DNA from: Polyangiaceae bacterium | GTDB taxonomy: Bacteria; Myxococcota_A; Polyangia; Polyangiales; Polyangiaceae | Reading direction: 5' to 3' | Assembly: GCA_025937785.1 (NCBI GenBank) | Contig: JAICQQ010000062.1 | Span: 1 to 37,754 of the forward strand | DNA length: 37,754 nt | In this document: one piece after another, positions 8,092 through 16,673 of the stretch | Layout: each line of letters opens with the position of its first letter | Position numbering within the stretch: the first letter of the stretch is position 1 | Translations under genes and position numbers: made by a program | The notes under the pieces: model-generated | Databases searched by the model: none | What the model was told of the DNA's origin: nothing | Seen by the model: only the letters and a program-made list of their open reading frames with translations

Positions 8092-8262
8092 CTACTCTTG
8101 CGCGGAACCTTCGGACGCCTCGCCCTGATCGGGCTGCTGGCGGTCCAGAGCTTCCTGCACGCCGATGCGCAGACGGGCGCGGCGCTTGTTGCGCTTGCCT
8201 TTACGGGGTTTTACCAGTGCCTCGTGACGGAGGCGCACGTTCCAAATGGCGCGATTCGACAT
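8092..8262 (-). CDS. Small, very basic protein (56 aa), possibly ribosome- or RNA-associated
   Basis: The frame opens at ATG 8260-8262 and ends at TAG 8092-8094. Its middle, KPRKGKRNKRRARLRIG, is strongly cationic and is followed by an acidic/Gln tail (DRQQPDQGEASEGSAQE). Codon choice is biased towards GC-ending codons as in the neighbours. The leader before the ATG is A-rich (GAAACAAAAACC) without a Shine-Dalgarno, which is common for small ribosomal-protein-like genes. It sits alone between two plus-strand genes. I do not recognise a named family. The opposite-strand frame over the same bases looks like a shadow. Confidence 0.55.
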   Translation of the reverse strand: MSNRAIWNVRLRHEALVKPRKGKRNKRRARLRIGVQEALDRQQPDQGEASEGSAQE

Positions 8263-8408
8263 GGTTTTTGTTTCGGGAGGCGCAGTTACTAGCGAACCTG
8301 GGGCCTTGACGCAAGTCCTACCCTCGCGAATCCGTGAAACGGGCGGTAGTCGCGGATCAGGTGCGGAGTTTCTTGGGAAAATGCCAGCAATATCCCACAA
8401 TAGTCGGC

Positions 8409-9395
8409 ATGGAGCTCAGACCCGGTGGCTCGCTGATTTCGCCCAGGGGGCGGGTGTACCTGCTCGGCGAGCGGCTGGGGGACGGGTCCTTCGGTGACGT
8501 CTTCGACGCCGTAGGCCCCTTCGACCAGCGCTGCGCCGTGAAGGTCTTTCGACCTCGCTTGCATCAAGCTGCAGTGCGCGAGCAATGGCTGAAGGAGGCG
8601 AGCCGCCTGTACCAGCTCCGCCACCCGCACATCGTCTACGTGTACGACTACTTCGAAGTCGCGGGCCTGTTCTTTCTGGTGATGGAACGTTGCGATCACA
8701 CGCTCGAGGTGATGCTCAGCGCGCCGTTCACCGATCGCCTGGTGATCGAAATCATGCGGCAGCTGTTGTTCGCGGCGCAGTACCTCTCCGACAACGAGGT
8801 GCTCCACAACGACATCCACGCCGGCAACGTGCTCGTGGTGCAGGGGCAGAACTTGATCGCCAAGCTCAGCGATCTGGGCATCGCGCAGGATCTGTCCGGA
8901 CGACCTTCGGTGCGGCCCGAGATGGTGCAACACCGCATCATGGCGCCCGAGCTCGTTCGTGGCGGCTACTCCACCAAGCAGAGCGACCTGTACCAACTGG
9001 GGCTGCTCATGTACCACATGCACACTGCGGAATCGGCGATCGACACCAGCGGCGGCTACGACGCGATGATCGAGCAGATCCACGAGGGCGTCCCGCGCGC
9101 GCGCGCCGAAGCCCTCCGCACCCCGCTCGGCGAAATCATCGCGGTCATGCTGCGCCGCCACGAGCAGTACCGCTTCGCTTCGCCGGCTCAGGTGTGGGAG
9201 GAGCTCCGCCGGCTCCAGTCGTGGACCGAAGAACACGAGCCCGAGGTGCTGAGCCGCAATACGGCGCCGCTACCGCCGGTCGCTACCGACGACCCGGACG
9301 CCGCTCCCGACACCATCCGCGACATCAACCGCGGCGACCGCCGAACCATCCCGGTACCCCCGCCGCTCGGCCCTGGCGGCACCAAGCTCCAGTGA
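8409..9395 (+). CDS. Atypical soluble Ser/Thr protein kinase
   Basis: The 328-residue cytosolic protein starts at ATG 8409 and has a protein-kinase fold. The Gly loop is LGDGSFGDVF (23-32), the ATP-binding lysine is Lys45 in CAVKVF, and the alphaC glutamate is near Glu63. The catalytic loop is HNDIHAGN (133-140), where typical kinases have HRDLKPEN. The magnesium loop is SDLG (154-157) in place of DFG. The P+1 region is MAPEL (178-182), and a DLYQLG helix F follows. Both the Arg before the catalytic Asp and the Lys two after it are replaced; D-x-H-x-G-N is the loop style of aminoglycoside phosphotransferases and ABC1/ADCK proteins. After residue 265 there is a Pro/Asp-rich tail with no membrane helix. 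An upstream GTG at 8334 is less likely as start. The substrate is unknown. Confidence 0.85.
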   Translation: MELRPGGSLISPRGRVYLLGERLGDGSFGDVFDAVGPFDQRCAVKVFRPRLHQAAVREQWLKEASRLYQLRHPHIVYVYDYFEVAGLFFLVMERCDHTLEVMLSAPFTDRLVIEIMRQLLFAAQYLSDNEVLHNDIHAGNVLVVQGQNLIAKLSDLGIAQDLSGRPSVRPEMVQHRIMAPELVRGGYSTKQSDLYQLGLLMYHMHTAESAIDTSGGYDAMIEQIHEGVPRARAEALRTPLGEIIAVMLRRHEQYRFASPAQVWEELRRLQSWTEEHEPEVLSRNTAPLPPVATDDPDAAPDTIRDINRGDRRTIPVPPPLGPGGTKLQ

Positions 9396-9402
9396 TCCCG
9401 CG

Positions 9403-10038
9403 CTAGCGTCCGCCCAGATCTTCGAGGGTCAGAGGCGCCCGCCCCTGGATCAGGATGTCCCAGAAGTCGAACGCCATCGCCACGATGTGATCGAGCTGCC
9501 AGGTCCCCGAATCGATCTCGCCCTTCTTCCGCGCCACCCGGCGCATGTTCTCGCCGGGCAAACAGTAGGCCGCCATCTCGGAGCTCTGCAGCAGGTGCAG
9601 CACGCCCATCGAGAAGCCTGCCCCCGCGTACACGATCGCAGCGGGCATGCGCAGCGTCGCGAGATCTTGCAGCGCGTAGGGGATCTTTTCGTCGGCTGTG
9701 CCGCTGGTGTCTTGGTACTTGCACTCGAGCGCGAGCGCCCGCCCGCTATCGCGATGCAGCAGCAGCAAATCGAGCCGGCGTTGCTTGCCGATCATCGAGG
9801 TGCCCGCGCTCACCTCGTCGTACACCTCTACGCCTCGCGGCCCGTACTCGGCCACCACGTAGCGGGCAATCAAGCGCTTGTAGGCGTGCCCGTTCAGCGC
9901 TGCTGACCGTTCGATGGGCCGCTCGATGGGCCGCTCGGTGGCTGGCTCAATGGGCCGCTCGGTGGCTGGCTCAATGGGCCGCTCGGTAGACTCTTCCACC
10001 GCGCGTTCGGCAGGGGTGTCGGGGAGGGGGATCAGCAT
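9403..10038 (-). CDS. PD-(D/E)XK restriction endonuclease of a type II R-M pair
   Basis: The 211-residue protein begins at ATG 10036-10038, with AGGA five bases upstream. Residues 18-44 are repeats of ERPIEPAT. The nuclease core follows. Asp90 in GKQRRLDLLLL and Glu105-x-Lys107 in LALECKYQ form the PD-(D/E)XK metal site. A further acidic strand EVYDEVSAG (71-79) precedes them, and DTSGTADEKIPYALQDL comes after. The gene lies 31 bases after the methyltransferase on the same strand, so the two are probably cotranscribed, methylase first. The expected role is cutting unmethylated DNA at the site protected by the partner. The recognition sequence cannot be deduced. A longer frame overlaps the methylase gene and is rejected. 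Confidence 0.82.
   Translation of the reverse strand: MLIPLPDTPAERAVEESTERPIEPATERPIEPATERPIERPIERSAALNGHAYKRLIARYVVAEYGPRGVEVYDEVSAGTSMIGKQRRLDLLLLHRDSGRALALECKYQDTSGTADEKIPYALQDLATLRMPAAIVYAGAGFSMGVLHLLQSSEMAAYCLPGENMRRVARKKGEIDSGTWQLDHIVAMAFDFWDILIQGRAPLTLEDLGGR
9913..9983 (-). repeat. In-frame tandem repeats (12-bp and 24-bp units) in the endonuclease gene
   Basis: The 12-mer GATGGGCCGCTC occurs twice (9913-9924, 9925-9936). It is followed by two identical 24-bp units (9936-9959, 9960-9983). All units are multiples of three and encode ERPI and ERPIEPAT on the minus strand. Slippage would lengthen or shorten the N-terminal linker without breaking the frame. Confidence 0.9.
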
Positions 10039-10069
10039 GACGTCCTGCCGCGAGGCTTCGCGCCCAGCT

Positions 10070-10756
10070 TCACTCCGTTGCTCCGGCGCCGCCCGCCGCC
10101 GCTGCCAGACGCGTGTTCGCGATGGTGACCGCCTGCTCGCAGATGTCGGTCCCCAGAAAACCGCGCCCCTGCTCGACCGCAGCCACGCCGACCGATCCCG
10201 AACCAGCAAACGGATCGATGACCAACTCGCCGCGCTCGCTGCTCTGTTTCACGAGCACGCTCGACACGGCTACCGGCTTTTCGGCAGGATAGCCCTTGTG
10301 CACGCGAGGATGCTGGATGATGTCCGCCACCCCCAAGTCGTTCAGCCGGCGCTTGCCCTTCTCGAAGAACAGGATGAACTCGTAGCGCGACCGGTAATGG
10401 TACCCCATGCCGATGCGCTGCTTGTCCCAGACCAGCGGCTTCCAAAAGCGAAAACCCGCGGCCTCGGCTAGAGGCTTCGCCACGAACATCGTCTCTTGGT
10501 CACAGAACAGGTAGAAATGCCGATCTTTGGCGAGCACACGGTACGCTTCCTCGAAGAACTCGGGAAAGCGAGTGTTCGGGAAGATCTGAAACCAGTCGTT
10601 GCTCGAGGACTTGCTGTGCTTCAGCCGGGTGGTGGTCCCGCGCGCTCGATGCTTCTCGAGCGACTCGTACGCCGGATCGGTGACGATGAGATCGACGCTG
10701 CCCGTGTCGAGGGACCGCAGCCAGGTGACCGCGTCTTGCTGCACGACGGTGTTCAT
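10070..10756 (-). CDS. Type II DNA methyltransferase (beta-class, N6-adenine or N4-cytosine)
   Basis: The protein from ATG 10754-10756 has 228 residues. The catalytic motif IV, TDPAY (26-30), precedes the SAM-binding motif I, DPFAGSGSVG (181-190). This order defines the beta class. YPAEKPV (156-162) precedes motif I, as usual in amino-methyltransferases. The segment SLEKHRARGTTTRLK through FCDQETMFVAKP and GMGYHYRSRYEFILFFEKGKR recalls site-specific methyltransferases seen in phages and R-M loci. It transfers methyl from SAM to a base in the target site and protects the host from the adjacent nuclease. The frame is open to 11008, but the extra N-terminus is not family-like. No Shine-Dalgarno is obvious before 10756. 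No controller gene is seen. Confidence 0.88.
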   Translation of the reverse strand: MNTVVQQDAVTWLRSLDTGSVDLIVTDPAYESLEKHRARGTTTRLKHSKSSSNDWFQIFPNTRFPEFFEEAYRVLAKDRHFYLFCDQETMFVAKPLAEAAGFRFWKPLVWDKQRIGMGYHYRSRYEFILFFEKGKRRLNDLGVADIIQHPRVHKGYPAEKPVAVSSVLVKQSSERGELVIDPFAGSGSVGVAAVEQGRGFLGTDICEQAVTIANTRLAAAAGGAGATE

Positions 10757-11063
10757 CGGCTGCGCCGGCTTCGACGAGGGCAACGCATAGCTGAAGGCCC
10801 CTTGTAATCCAAAGCGAGGCAACCCAAAGCGAGCAGTCGCCCGTGGGTCGACGGGATGGCGATCGGCGCGGTCACTCACGGACTCGACTACTATCACTGC
10901 TCGCCCGATCAGTCCATGGGCCAAACGTGCGGCAGGGCCGCAGTGGGACATTGTTTGTCCGGATCCTCTGGATGTGCCCTCCAAACTGCCAGGGGCGGGG
11001 GGCTGCAAAGACGACCGCGGCGAGCGCCTCTGACCGGCATGGCTGGAACCCGACGAACGGAGA
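10757..11063. other. Gene-free region upstream of the methyltransferase
   Basis: Open frames on both strands here lack family features or good starts, and I see no gene. It contains the two CCAAAGCGAG repeats described separately and AT-richer patches around 10880-10900 and 10950. It separates the R-M pair from the broken GYF_2 gene. Confidence 0.5.
10809..10833. repeat. Direct repeat CCAAAGCGAG x2, spaced 15 bp
   Basis: Exact 10-mers occur at 10809-10818 and 10824-10833, about 55-75 bases upstream of the methyltransferase start on the opposite strand. The position fits a regulatory site for the R-M genes, but no regulator is encoded nearby and two copies may be chance. It lies outside the preferred coding frame. 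Confidence 0.4.
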
Positions 11064-11242
11064 CTATTCGACGGGTATCCAGTGCGGGCTCGCCTCGTCC
11101 CGCAGCATCGCTCCCTTCAGACCACCCTGCTGCAGCCCTCCCAACCGGCGAGCACGAGTAGGGCAGTGCGCGCCAACTCCACGACTTGGGCGTCGTCATT
11201 GGGCCCGAACGACTCGCCGTTCACGCTGACGTACCAACGCAT
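11064..11242 (-). pseudogene. GYF_2-domain small protein gene broken by a frameshift
   Basis: A good Shine-Dalgarno (GGGAGGA) stands four to five bases before an ATG at about 11242. It opens MRWYVSVNGESFGPNDDAQVVEL, the recognisable first half of a GYF_2 domain. This frame then reads ALLVLAGWEGCSRVV and stops at about 11117. In another minus frame the second half continues as LQQGGLKGAMLRDEASPHWIPVE and ends in TAG at 11064-11066. That piece carries the SPxWxPV signature closing GYF_2 domains. Joined, they give a small stand-alone domain. The break lies roughly at 11120-11180. It may be a true pseudogene, a sequencing indel or, less likely, programmed frameshifting. GYF_2 domains bind peptides; the partner is unknown. 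Coordinates may be off by a base. Confidence 0.6.
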
Positions 11243-11514
11243 GCATCCTCCCTTGGCTGAAACTCCGGATGAAAGCACACCCGGAAACCCGAGCATCAAA
11301 CGGGCTCGTGCGTTCAGGCCTCAGGAAAGCGCCGCACCGGGCACAGTCAGGGCGAGGCGCGCCGCCAGCCCGCGGAGTGCGAACGCCAGCACCCGATCTG
11401 CAAGCTCGCGATCGAGCAGCCTCGGCTCATCGGGTGGCCACGGCCTGTGGCTGGCTCGTGGTTGGGCGGGCTCGTTCGGATTGGGAATCGAGCCGATTTG
11501 AAGTGTACTTGCGG

Positions 11515-11588
11515 TCGGGGTGGTGGGATTTGAACTCACAACGTCCTGCACCCAAAGCAGGCCCTCTACCAGATTGAGGTACACCCCG
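11515..11588 (-). tRNA. tRNA-Pro (anticodon UGG)
   Basis: The 74 bases fold as a cloverleaf. The acceptor stem CGGGGTG/CACCCCG has seven pairs including the C1-G72 pair typical of bacterial tRNA-Pro. The D stem is CCTC/GAGG with the GG in the loop. The anticodon stem CCTGC/GCAGG carries the loop TTTGGGT, anticodon TGG. The T arm is GTGAG-TTCAAAT-CCCAC, with one A-C mismatch. Discriminator is A73. The 3' CCA is not encoded (ACCG follows). Confidence 0.93.
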
Positions 11589-11637
11589 AGGGGAGGCGGA
11601 CTATAGCAGCGGCGTTCGGCGCGTCGAGACCCTTCTT

Positions 11638-11928
11638 TCAGTCGGGGATGGGGGTGAGCTCGACGTCGAGTTGGAGGGTGCCGCCTTCGGCTTCGACCCG
11701 CTGGTCGTAGGGAAAGTAGCCGTCCTTCTCGATGCTGATGCGGTGCTCGCCGGCTTCGACGCGGATGCCGTGAGCGGCGACGTAGGAGAGCGGGCCGATG
11801 TACTGCTCGTCGACGATGACCGAGGCGTTGGCGGGGGTTTTGGGAGCGCGCTTGAAGTGGACGGCATAAGTTGCCGGCGGTCCGCAAGCGGTCGCTAGGA
11901 GGACGAATCCGGTGAACAGCCGCTTCAT
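11638..11928 (-). CDS. Small PEGA-domain lipoprotein, translationally coupled to guaA
   Basis: The 96-residue protein starts at ATG 11926-11928, which overlaps the guaA stop as ATGA. A short signal ([15 protein letters not shown]) ends at Cys15, a likely lipidation site. Residues 30-96 form a PEGA domain: [15 protein letters not shown], then [33 protein letters not shown] domains are surface or envelope beta modules of unknown binding role. The coupling to guaA suggests it is expressed with GMP synthase, but a functional link is not evident. It stops 49 bases before the tRNA-Pro 5' end. Confidence 0.85.
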   Translation of the reverse strand: MKRLFTGFVLLATACGPPATYAVHFKRAPKTPANASVIVDEQYIGPLSYVAAHGIRVEAGEHRISIEKDGYFPYDQRVEAEGGTLQLDVELTPIPD

Positions 11929-13475
11929 TCCCATTCGATGGTGGCGGGGGGCTTGGAGCTGATGTCGTAGGTGACGCGGTTGATGCCCTTCACCTCGTTG
12001 ATGATGCGCGTCGAGAGCTTGGCGAGCAAGTCGTGGGGGAGGCGGGCCCAGTCGGCGGTCATGCCGTCGGTGGAGCCCACCGCGCGCACGACGCAGGTTT
12101 CTTCGTAGGTGCGGTCGTCGCCCATGACGCCGACGCTGCGCACGGGGAGCAGGACCGCGAAGGCTTGCCAGACGGCGTCGTAGAGGCCGGCGGCGCGGAT
12201 CTCTTCGTCGACGATGCGATCGGCTTTGCGCAGGACGGAGAGCCGCTCTTCGCTGAGCTCGCCGAGGCAGCGGATGGCGAGCCCGGGGCCGGGGAACGGG
12301 TGGCGGTAGATGACGTCGTGAGGCATGCCGAGCGCGTCGCCGACGCTGCGCACTTCGTCCTTGAAGAGCTCGCGCAGCGGTTCGATGAGCTTCAGCTTCA
12401 TGCGCTCGGGGAGACCGCCGACGTTGTGGTGGCTCTTGATCACGGCGCTGGGGCCCTTGACGCTGACGCTTTCGATGACGTCCGGGTAGAGGGTGCCTTG
12501 GACCAGGTACTTGGCGTTCTCGACCTGAGCGGCGTGTTCTTCGAAGACCTCGATGAAGACGCGGCCGATGGTCTTGCGCTTCTGCTCGGGGTCGCTGATG
12601 CCGTGCAGGGCTTGCATGAACTTGGCGCGGGCATCGACCGGGACCAGGTTGAGGTGGAAGCTCTGGCGCATGGTGTGGGTGACGCTTTCGAACTCGCCCT
12701 CGCGCAGCACGCCGTTGTCGACGAAGATGCACACCAGCCGATCGCCGAGGGCCTTGTGGCAGAGGACAGCGGCCACCGATGAGTCGACGCCGCCGCTGAG
12801 GCCGCAGATGACTCTTTCGTTGGGGGCGACGCTGGCGGAGATCTGCGCGATGGCGTCGTCGATGAACGAACCTGGGGTCCAGTTGGGCTCGCACCCGGCG
12901 ACGTCGAACAGGAAGGCGCGGATCAGGTCCGAGCCGCGTGGCGTGTGCACGACCTCGGGGTGGAACTGGATGCCGTAGAACTTGCGCTCGGGATCGGCGA
13001 TGGCGGCGAGCGGAGCGTTACCGCTCGAGCCGATGCGGCGAAAGCCCTGGGGCAGCGCCACCAGGCGATCGCCGTGGCTCATCCACACCTGGATCTCTTC
13101 ACCGGTTTGAAAGGGGGTGAGGATGCCGACGGGTTCGTCGATTTTCAGGGTGGCGGGGCCGTACTCGCGGTGGTCGCTCTTCTGGACCTCGCCGCCGAGC
13201 TGGAAGGCCATCAGCTGTTCGCCGTAGCAGATGCCGAGCACGGGCACGCCCAGCTCGAACACGCGCGGATCGCTGCGCGGGGCCTTGTCGCCGTACACGC
13301 TGTCGGGACCGCCGCTGAGCACGATCGCGCGCGGGGCTAGCTCGCGCATTTTGTCGACGGAGGTCGAGAAGGGGAGGATCTCGCAGTACACGTGGCTCTC
13401 GCGGATCCGGCGGGCGATGAGCTGCGTATACTGAGCGCCGTAGTCGAGGATGATGACGGTTTGGCGGGTCGACAT
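11925..13475 (-). CDS. guaA: GMP synthase (glutamine-hydrolysing)
   Basis: This cytosolic enzyme converts XMP, ATP and glutamine to GMP. The 516-residue protein has the usual domain order. The class I glutamine amidotransferase part has nucleophile Cys83 in GICYGEQ and His172/Glu174 in FHPEVVH. The ATP pyrophosphatase P-loop is GLSGGVDSS (225-233). The C-terminal dimerisation domain ends in the near-invariant PATIEWE. The residue after CYG is Glu where Met or Gln is common; this should not abolish activity. I chose ATG 13473-13475; a GTG at 13493 in frame adds six residues. No Shine-Dalgarno is clear. The PEGA lipoprotein follows with an ATGA overlap. Confidence 0.97.
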   Translation of the reverse strand: MSTRQTVIILDYGAQYTQLIARRIRESHVYCEILPFSTSVDKMRELAPRAIVLSGGPDSVYGDKAPRSDPRVFELGVPVLGICYGEQLMAFQLGGEVQKSDHREYGPATLKIDEPVGILTPFQTGEEIQVWMSHGDRLVALPQGFRRIGSSGNAPLAAIADPERKFYGIQFHPEVVHTPRGSDLIRAFLFDVAGCEPNWTPGSFIDDAIAQISASVAPNERVICGLSGGVDSSVAAVLCHKALGDRLVCIFVDNGVLREGEFESVTHTMRQSFHLNLVPVDARAKFMQALHGISDPEQKRKTIGRVFIEVFEEHAAQVENAKYLVQGTLYPDVIESVSVKGPSAVIKSHHNVGGLPERMKLKLIEPLRELFKDEVRSVGDALGMPHDVIYRHPFPGPGLAIRCLGELSEERLSVLRKADRIVDEEIRAAGLYDAVWQAFAVLLPVRSVGVMGDDRTYEETCVVRAVGSTDGMTADWARLPHDLLAKLSTRIINEVKGINRVTYDISSKPPATIEWE

Positions 13476-13521
13476 TGGGCGTCGAGCTAGCACGCCTCGG
13501 GGGTGCAGGAAACTCCCGAAT

Positions 13522-15894
13522 TCAGGGGCTTGTCTTCTCGGTCACGACCAGATGGTTCTGACCGGCGAGCGAGCGCTGAAAGGCGCGTAATCGTTGTAAC
13601 GTCAGCTTCGAGTCCGCGTCGGGCAGTCCCCACAGCTCGACGCTGCGTCCGCGCGGACTCAGCCGCGCGATGAGGGCTTCGGCGTCCAGACGTTTTTGTG
13701 CAAGCGTGACGTCGGCGGCGGATGCGGCGCCTTGAGCTAGGCGTTCGAAGAGCGCCCGCACCTGCGCGACGGCTTCGGGCGTCTTGCCGTCGAGCGCGCG
13801 CACCTCGACGATCAGGGCGTGGTGGGCGACGCCACCGAGTAGGTGGGTTTGGGAGCTCGTGACCAGGCCTGGCCGAGCGAGGGCTTGGTCGAGCCAGCCG
13901 CCCTTGCGGTTCAACAGGTACTGGGTGGCGCGCGCGGCCACGCCATCGGGTTGGGTGTTCACGGCCACGAAGCTTCGGGCTTCACCGCCGCCGTCTTCCA
14001 CCTCGATTTGACCGAGCGCGGGCGTGGGTTGGGTGGGCTTGGCGCATTCTACCGGCGCTCCGCGCAGCGGACCCAGCCAGCGCTCGAGCTCGTCGAGCGC
14101 GAGCTCCCCCTGCTGCTGGTTGCCGTTGGCGATCACGACCGCACGCAGCGGCTCGCTGAGCAGCAGCTGGCGGCGCTGCTCGAGGTTGCTGCGCGTGGCG
14201 TCGTGCAACGACTGGAAGGTGCCGCGCGGCGAGAGCCACGACGGGTGCTCGGGCGACAGCGCGCTCACGGTGTGCCACCAGGCTGCTTCTGGTTCTTTGC
14301 CGATCGCCTGGAGCAGCTGTTGGCGCGCCAGCGCCGTGTCTTCGAACGTGATCGGCGTGACCGACAGCGCTTCGGCCAAAGCGCGCCCGACCCGCCGCGC
14401 GAGCGCCGAGGGCGGCTCTTTCAGGCTGCGGCGTGGCGCGTGCGCCAAGAGCCCGACGGCGTGCGGGGCGATCCAGGGCTCGATCGTCACGTCGTCGCTG
14501 AGCGTGGCTTGATTGGCGAGGGCTTGCACCGTGAGCGCCCCATGACCGGCGGTGGCCGTGGTCTCGTTCAGGGTGCCGCAGCGGCTGCCGAGCAAGATCC
14601 AGAGCTCGCCTTGTCCGGGCTCGACCGCGAGCCCGCGCTCGAGCTTGGGGCCGGTGCCCTGGGCATACTGAGCCAGCAGGCGCTCGAGCTGGGGCACGGC
14701 CTTGGCGGTCAGGTTCGGGCGCGTGTGCACATGCAGCACGCGCCGCGGAGTGCCGGTGGATTGCCGTCCGATGAGGGCACGCCACGCGGCCAGCGCCGCG
14801 GCTCGCCGCGGGTCGGGGGCGATCAGTACCTGCTGATCGAGCACGAAGGGGGCTACGTTGGCGCGCGCCAGCGCGCGCTCGGCCTCGCGCTGGGCCAGGA
14901 AGGCAACGCGAGCGACTTCGTCGACGGTGCTCGGGGTGCCGTTGTCGAGCTCCAAGTCGAGACGCAAGCAGGCGCCGCGCACTCGCGCCGTGGCGATGCT
15001 GCGCGCGAGGGTCCATGCGGGGTTCAGCGCCGCGAGTTGGCGCTTGAGGCGAGAGTCCGGGGCGGCCAGCTCGGTGGCGGCTTGGATGGACCGGCTGGCG
15101 TCGGGCAGGCGCAGTGCGAGGGAGACCCGCGGCCGTGTCTGTGCCTCGGTGCTGATGAAGCTCTGGTCCCGATCGGGCCAGGGGTCCTCGGCCCGATCGC
15201 CGCGCGTCCAGGCCGGGGCGCGCGCGTGCGCGGCTGCGGTCTGTTCCAATAACTCGTGAGGGCCCAGGGCAGCCAGGCTCACGTGCCCGGAGTCGACGAG
15301 TTCGCGCCGCCAGCGCTCGAGCGTCGCGCGGCCGTCGGGCTGTGCCAGATCGATGAGGGCCTCGCCGTGCGCCAGCACCAGCTCGCCCGAGCAGGCTGCG
15401 CTGGCCGCTTGCGCGGGCGACGCAGCGACGTTGCCGGCCAAGCTCCCGAGCTCGGCGCGGACCTGGGTGAGTGCCGGCTCGTTGTCAGCGACGGGCGTGT
15501 CGAGCGCGGCGCGCGCCGCCGCCATGAAGCGCAGGGCGTCCGTCGCATCGCTCACCAGCGACGACAGCTGGAAGCCGAGCGAGTGCGCCTGGCGATCGAG
15601 CGTCGGGTAGCCGCGTTGGGCGAGCCGCTCTCGAAAGAGCACGCTCAGCGCCACCGACGCCTGCGCGCCCCGGTCGTGCGCCACCGCGAGCGCGAGGGCG
15701 GGTTTGGGATCGCCGTGACGCTCGACCAAGGTCAGGCTCGGGCGCTCGTCCACGTCTCTCACTTCGATGCGGTCCGAGAGGATGGCCGCGTCGGCAGGCT
15801 GGGCGCCGGCGCCGCTCGCAGCGGGCCCACAGCCGGTCGTGCCTAGGACGCCGAGCAGGAGCAGCGCTAGGGCGGTGTTCGGTCGGAAGGGCAC
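13522..15894 (-). CDS. M16-peptidase-like lipoprotein, probably catalytically inactive
   Basis: The 790-residue protein begins with GTG 15892-15894. A signal peptide ends in GTTGC, so Cys22 may be lipidated. The layout and C-terminal segments ([14 protein letters not shown], then a helix-rich [25 protein letters not shown]) recall two-half M16 zinc peptidases. Where the family has its HxxEH zinc motif, this protein has [14 protein letters not shown], and no HxxEH exists elsewhere. It is therefore likely a non-catalytic partner or scaffold, as known for some M16 pairs. It lies 46 bases upstream of the guaA start on the same strand. The family assignment is moderate. Confidence 0.72.
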   Translation of the reverse strand: MPFRPNTALALLLLGVLGTTGCGPAASGAGAQPADAAILSDRIEVRDVDERPSLTLVERHGDPKPALALAVAHDRGAQASVALSVLFRERLAQRGYPTLDRQAHSLGFQLSSLVSDATDALRFMAAARAALDTPVADNEPALTQVRAELGSLAGNVAASPAQAASAACSGELVLAHGEALIDLAQPDGRATLERWRRELVDSGHVSLAALGPHELLEQTAAAHARAPAWTRGDRAEDPWPDRDQSFISTEAQTRPRVSLALRLPDASRSIQAATELAAPDSRLKRQLAALNPAWTLARSIATARVRGACLRLDLELDNGTPSTVDEVARVAFLAQREAERALARANVAPFVLDQQVLIAPDPRRAAALAAWRALIGRQSTGTPRRVLHVHTRPNLTAKAVPQLERLLAQYAQGTGPKLERGLAVEPGQGELWILLGSRCGTLNETTATAGHGALTVQALANQATLSDDVTIEPWIAPHAVGLLAHAPRRSLKEPPSALARRVGRALAEALSVTPITFEDTALARQQLLQAIGKEPEAAWWHTVSALSPEHPSWLSPRGTFQSLHDATRSNLEQRRQLLLSEPLRAVVIANGNQQQGELALDELERWLGPLRGAPVECAKPTQPTPALGQIEVEDGGGEARSFVAVNTQPDGVAARATQYLLNRKGGWLDQALARPGLVTSSQTHLLGGVAHHALIVEVRALDGKTPEAVAQVRALFERLAQGAASAADVTLAQKRLDAEALIARLSPRGRSVELWGLPDADSKLTLQRLRAFQRSLAGQNHLVVTEKTSP

Positions 15895-15949
15895 GGACCC
15901 GCTGTCTTACACAGGGCCGCGTGCCTTCGACAACCGGAAACCGCTCTGA

Positions 15950-16603
15950 TTACGCCGCCCTCTGCTCGCAATCGTTCAACAGCGCTTCAAGCTTGGCGGT
16001 GATCTTGTGCTTCTTCGAGTAAACCGTCTTGACGCTGATGCCCATGCGCTCGGCGACGGCTTCGGGGGCCAGGCCGTCCGCGAAGTAGAGGCGAAAGAAC
16101 AGTTTGTCCTTGTCGCTCAGCGAATCCATCAGCCGCGTCACATGGGCGGCGCGTTCACGGTTCAACGACTGCTCGAAGGGGCTCGGTTCTTCTCCGCTCA
16201 GGGTCTCGGCTTCGACCAGCGATCCGTACAACGGAGCTCTCCGGACGCTGCGCAGGTGATCGTAGGCGGCGTGCACCGCGAGCATTCCGAGCCAGCTGCC
16301 GAGCTTGGTGCCGCGGCTGGCCTCGAAGCTCCGCAGCTTCTTCTTGTCGTTGGCCAGCAACTGCACGCACAAGGTCGCGTACACTTCGCGCACGTCGTCA
16401 CCCGAAGTCACACCCGAAAAACGCGCCATGACCCGAGAGATGCAGCTGTAGACCAAGCGGGCGTAGCGGGTATTGAACGTGCGCCAAGCGTTGGGGTCGT
16501 CGCTGAGCAGACCGCGCAGCAGCACCGCGTCGGCATCGAGGGATTCGGCGGAAGCGGTGACCGTGCGTGGGGAAGAAGACGTGTGGGTGGTTTGGGTAAA
16601 CAT
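15950..16603 (-). CDS. ECF-like sigma-70 family RNA polymerase sigma factor
   Basis: The 217-residue protein from ATG 16601-16603 has a Thr/Ser-rich leader (1-20). A sigma region 2 follows at about 37-120 (AWRTFNTRYARLVYSCISRV, then DDVREVYATLCVQLL and GTKLGSWLGMLAVHAAYDHLR). Region 4 lies at 155-205 (LSDKDKLFFRLYFADGLAPEAVAERMGISVKTVYSKKHK) with its helix-turn-helix. No region 1 or 3 is present. AGGAG lies 11 bases before the start. The frame is open upstream to 16693, but that part overlaps the promoter candidate. No anti-sigma gene is adjacent; the nearest divergent gene encodes an Fe-S protein. It resembles the 'TIGR02984-like' myxobacterial sigma factors only in general outline. Confidence 0.87.
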   Translation of the reverse strand: MFTQTTHTSSSPRTVTASAESLDADAVLLRGLLSDDPNAWRTFNTRYARLVYSCISRVMARFSGVTSGDDVREVYATLCVQLLANDKKKLRSFEASRGTKLGSWLGMLAVHAAYDHLRSVRRAPLYGSLVEAETLSGEEPSPFEQSLNRERAAHVTRLMDSLSDKDKLFFRLYFADGLAPEAVAERMGISVKTVYSKKHKITAKLEALLNDCEQRAA

Positions 16604-16654
16604 GGGACCGAGGCTCCTGATGCGGCGTCTCGTGCGCCGCGTGTCGACCCCTTT

Positions 16655-16670
16655 TGCAGCCCACATGCCA
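16655..16670 (-). promoter_or_regulatory. Sigma-54-type -24/-12 promoter candidate
   Basis: Read on the minus strand the 16-mer is TGGCATGTGGGCTGCA. Against TGGCAC-N5-TTGC it keeps the GG and GC pairs at exact spacing and differs at two positions. Transcription would start near 16644, leaving a leader of about 40 bases with AGGAG before the sigma factor ATG at 16603. A gene for RpoN is present in this window. A weight-matrix score against genome background is still needed. Confidence 0.45.
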
Positions 16671-16673
16671 AGA

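Noticed and set aside
9913..9983. Possible CRISPR-like repeat array
   Set aside because: Units are contiguous 12/24-mers without unique spacers and are in-frame coding repeats.
11269..11577. 102-residue plus-strand frame near the tRNA
   Set aside because: It runs into the tRNA-Pro gene on the opposite strand and has no protein-family features.
9403..11588. R-M pair as part of an integrated island at tRNA-Pro
   Set aside because: No integrase and no second copy of the tRNA 3' end was found in the window.
11638..12894. 418-residue open frame on the minus strand
   Set aside because: Most of it is an Arg/Pro-rich shadow of guaA. Only its last 96 residues (PEGA lipoprotein from 11928) look like a real protein.
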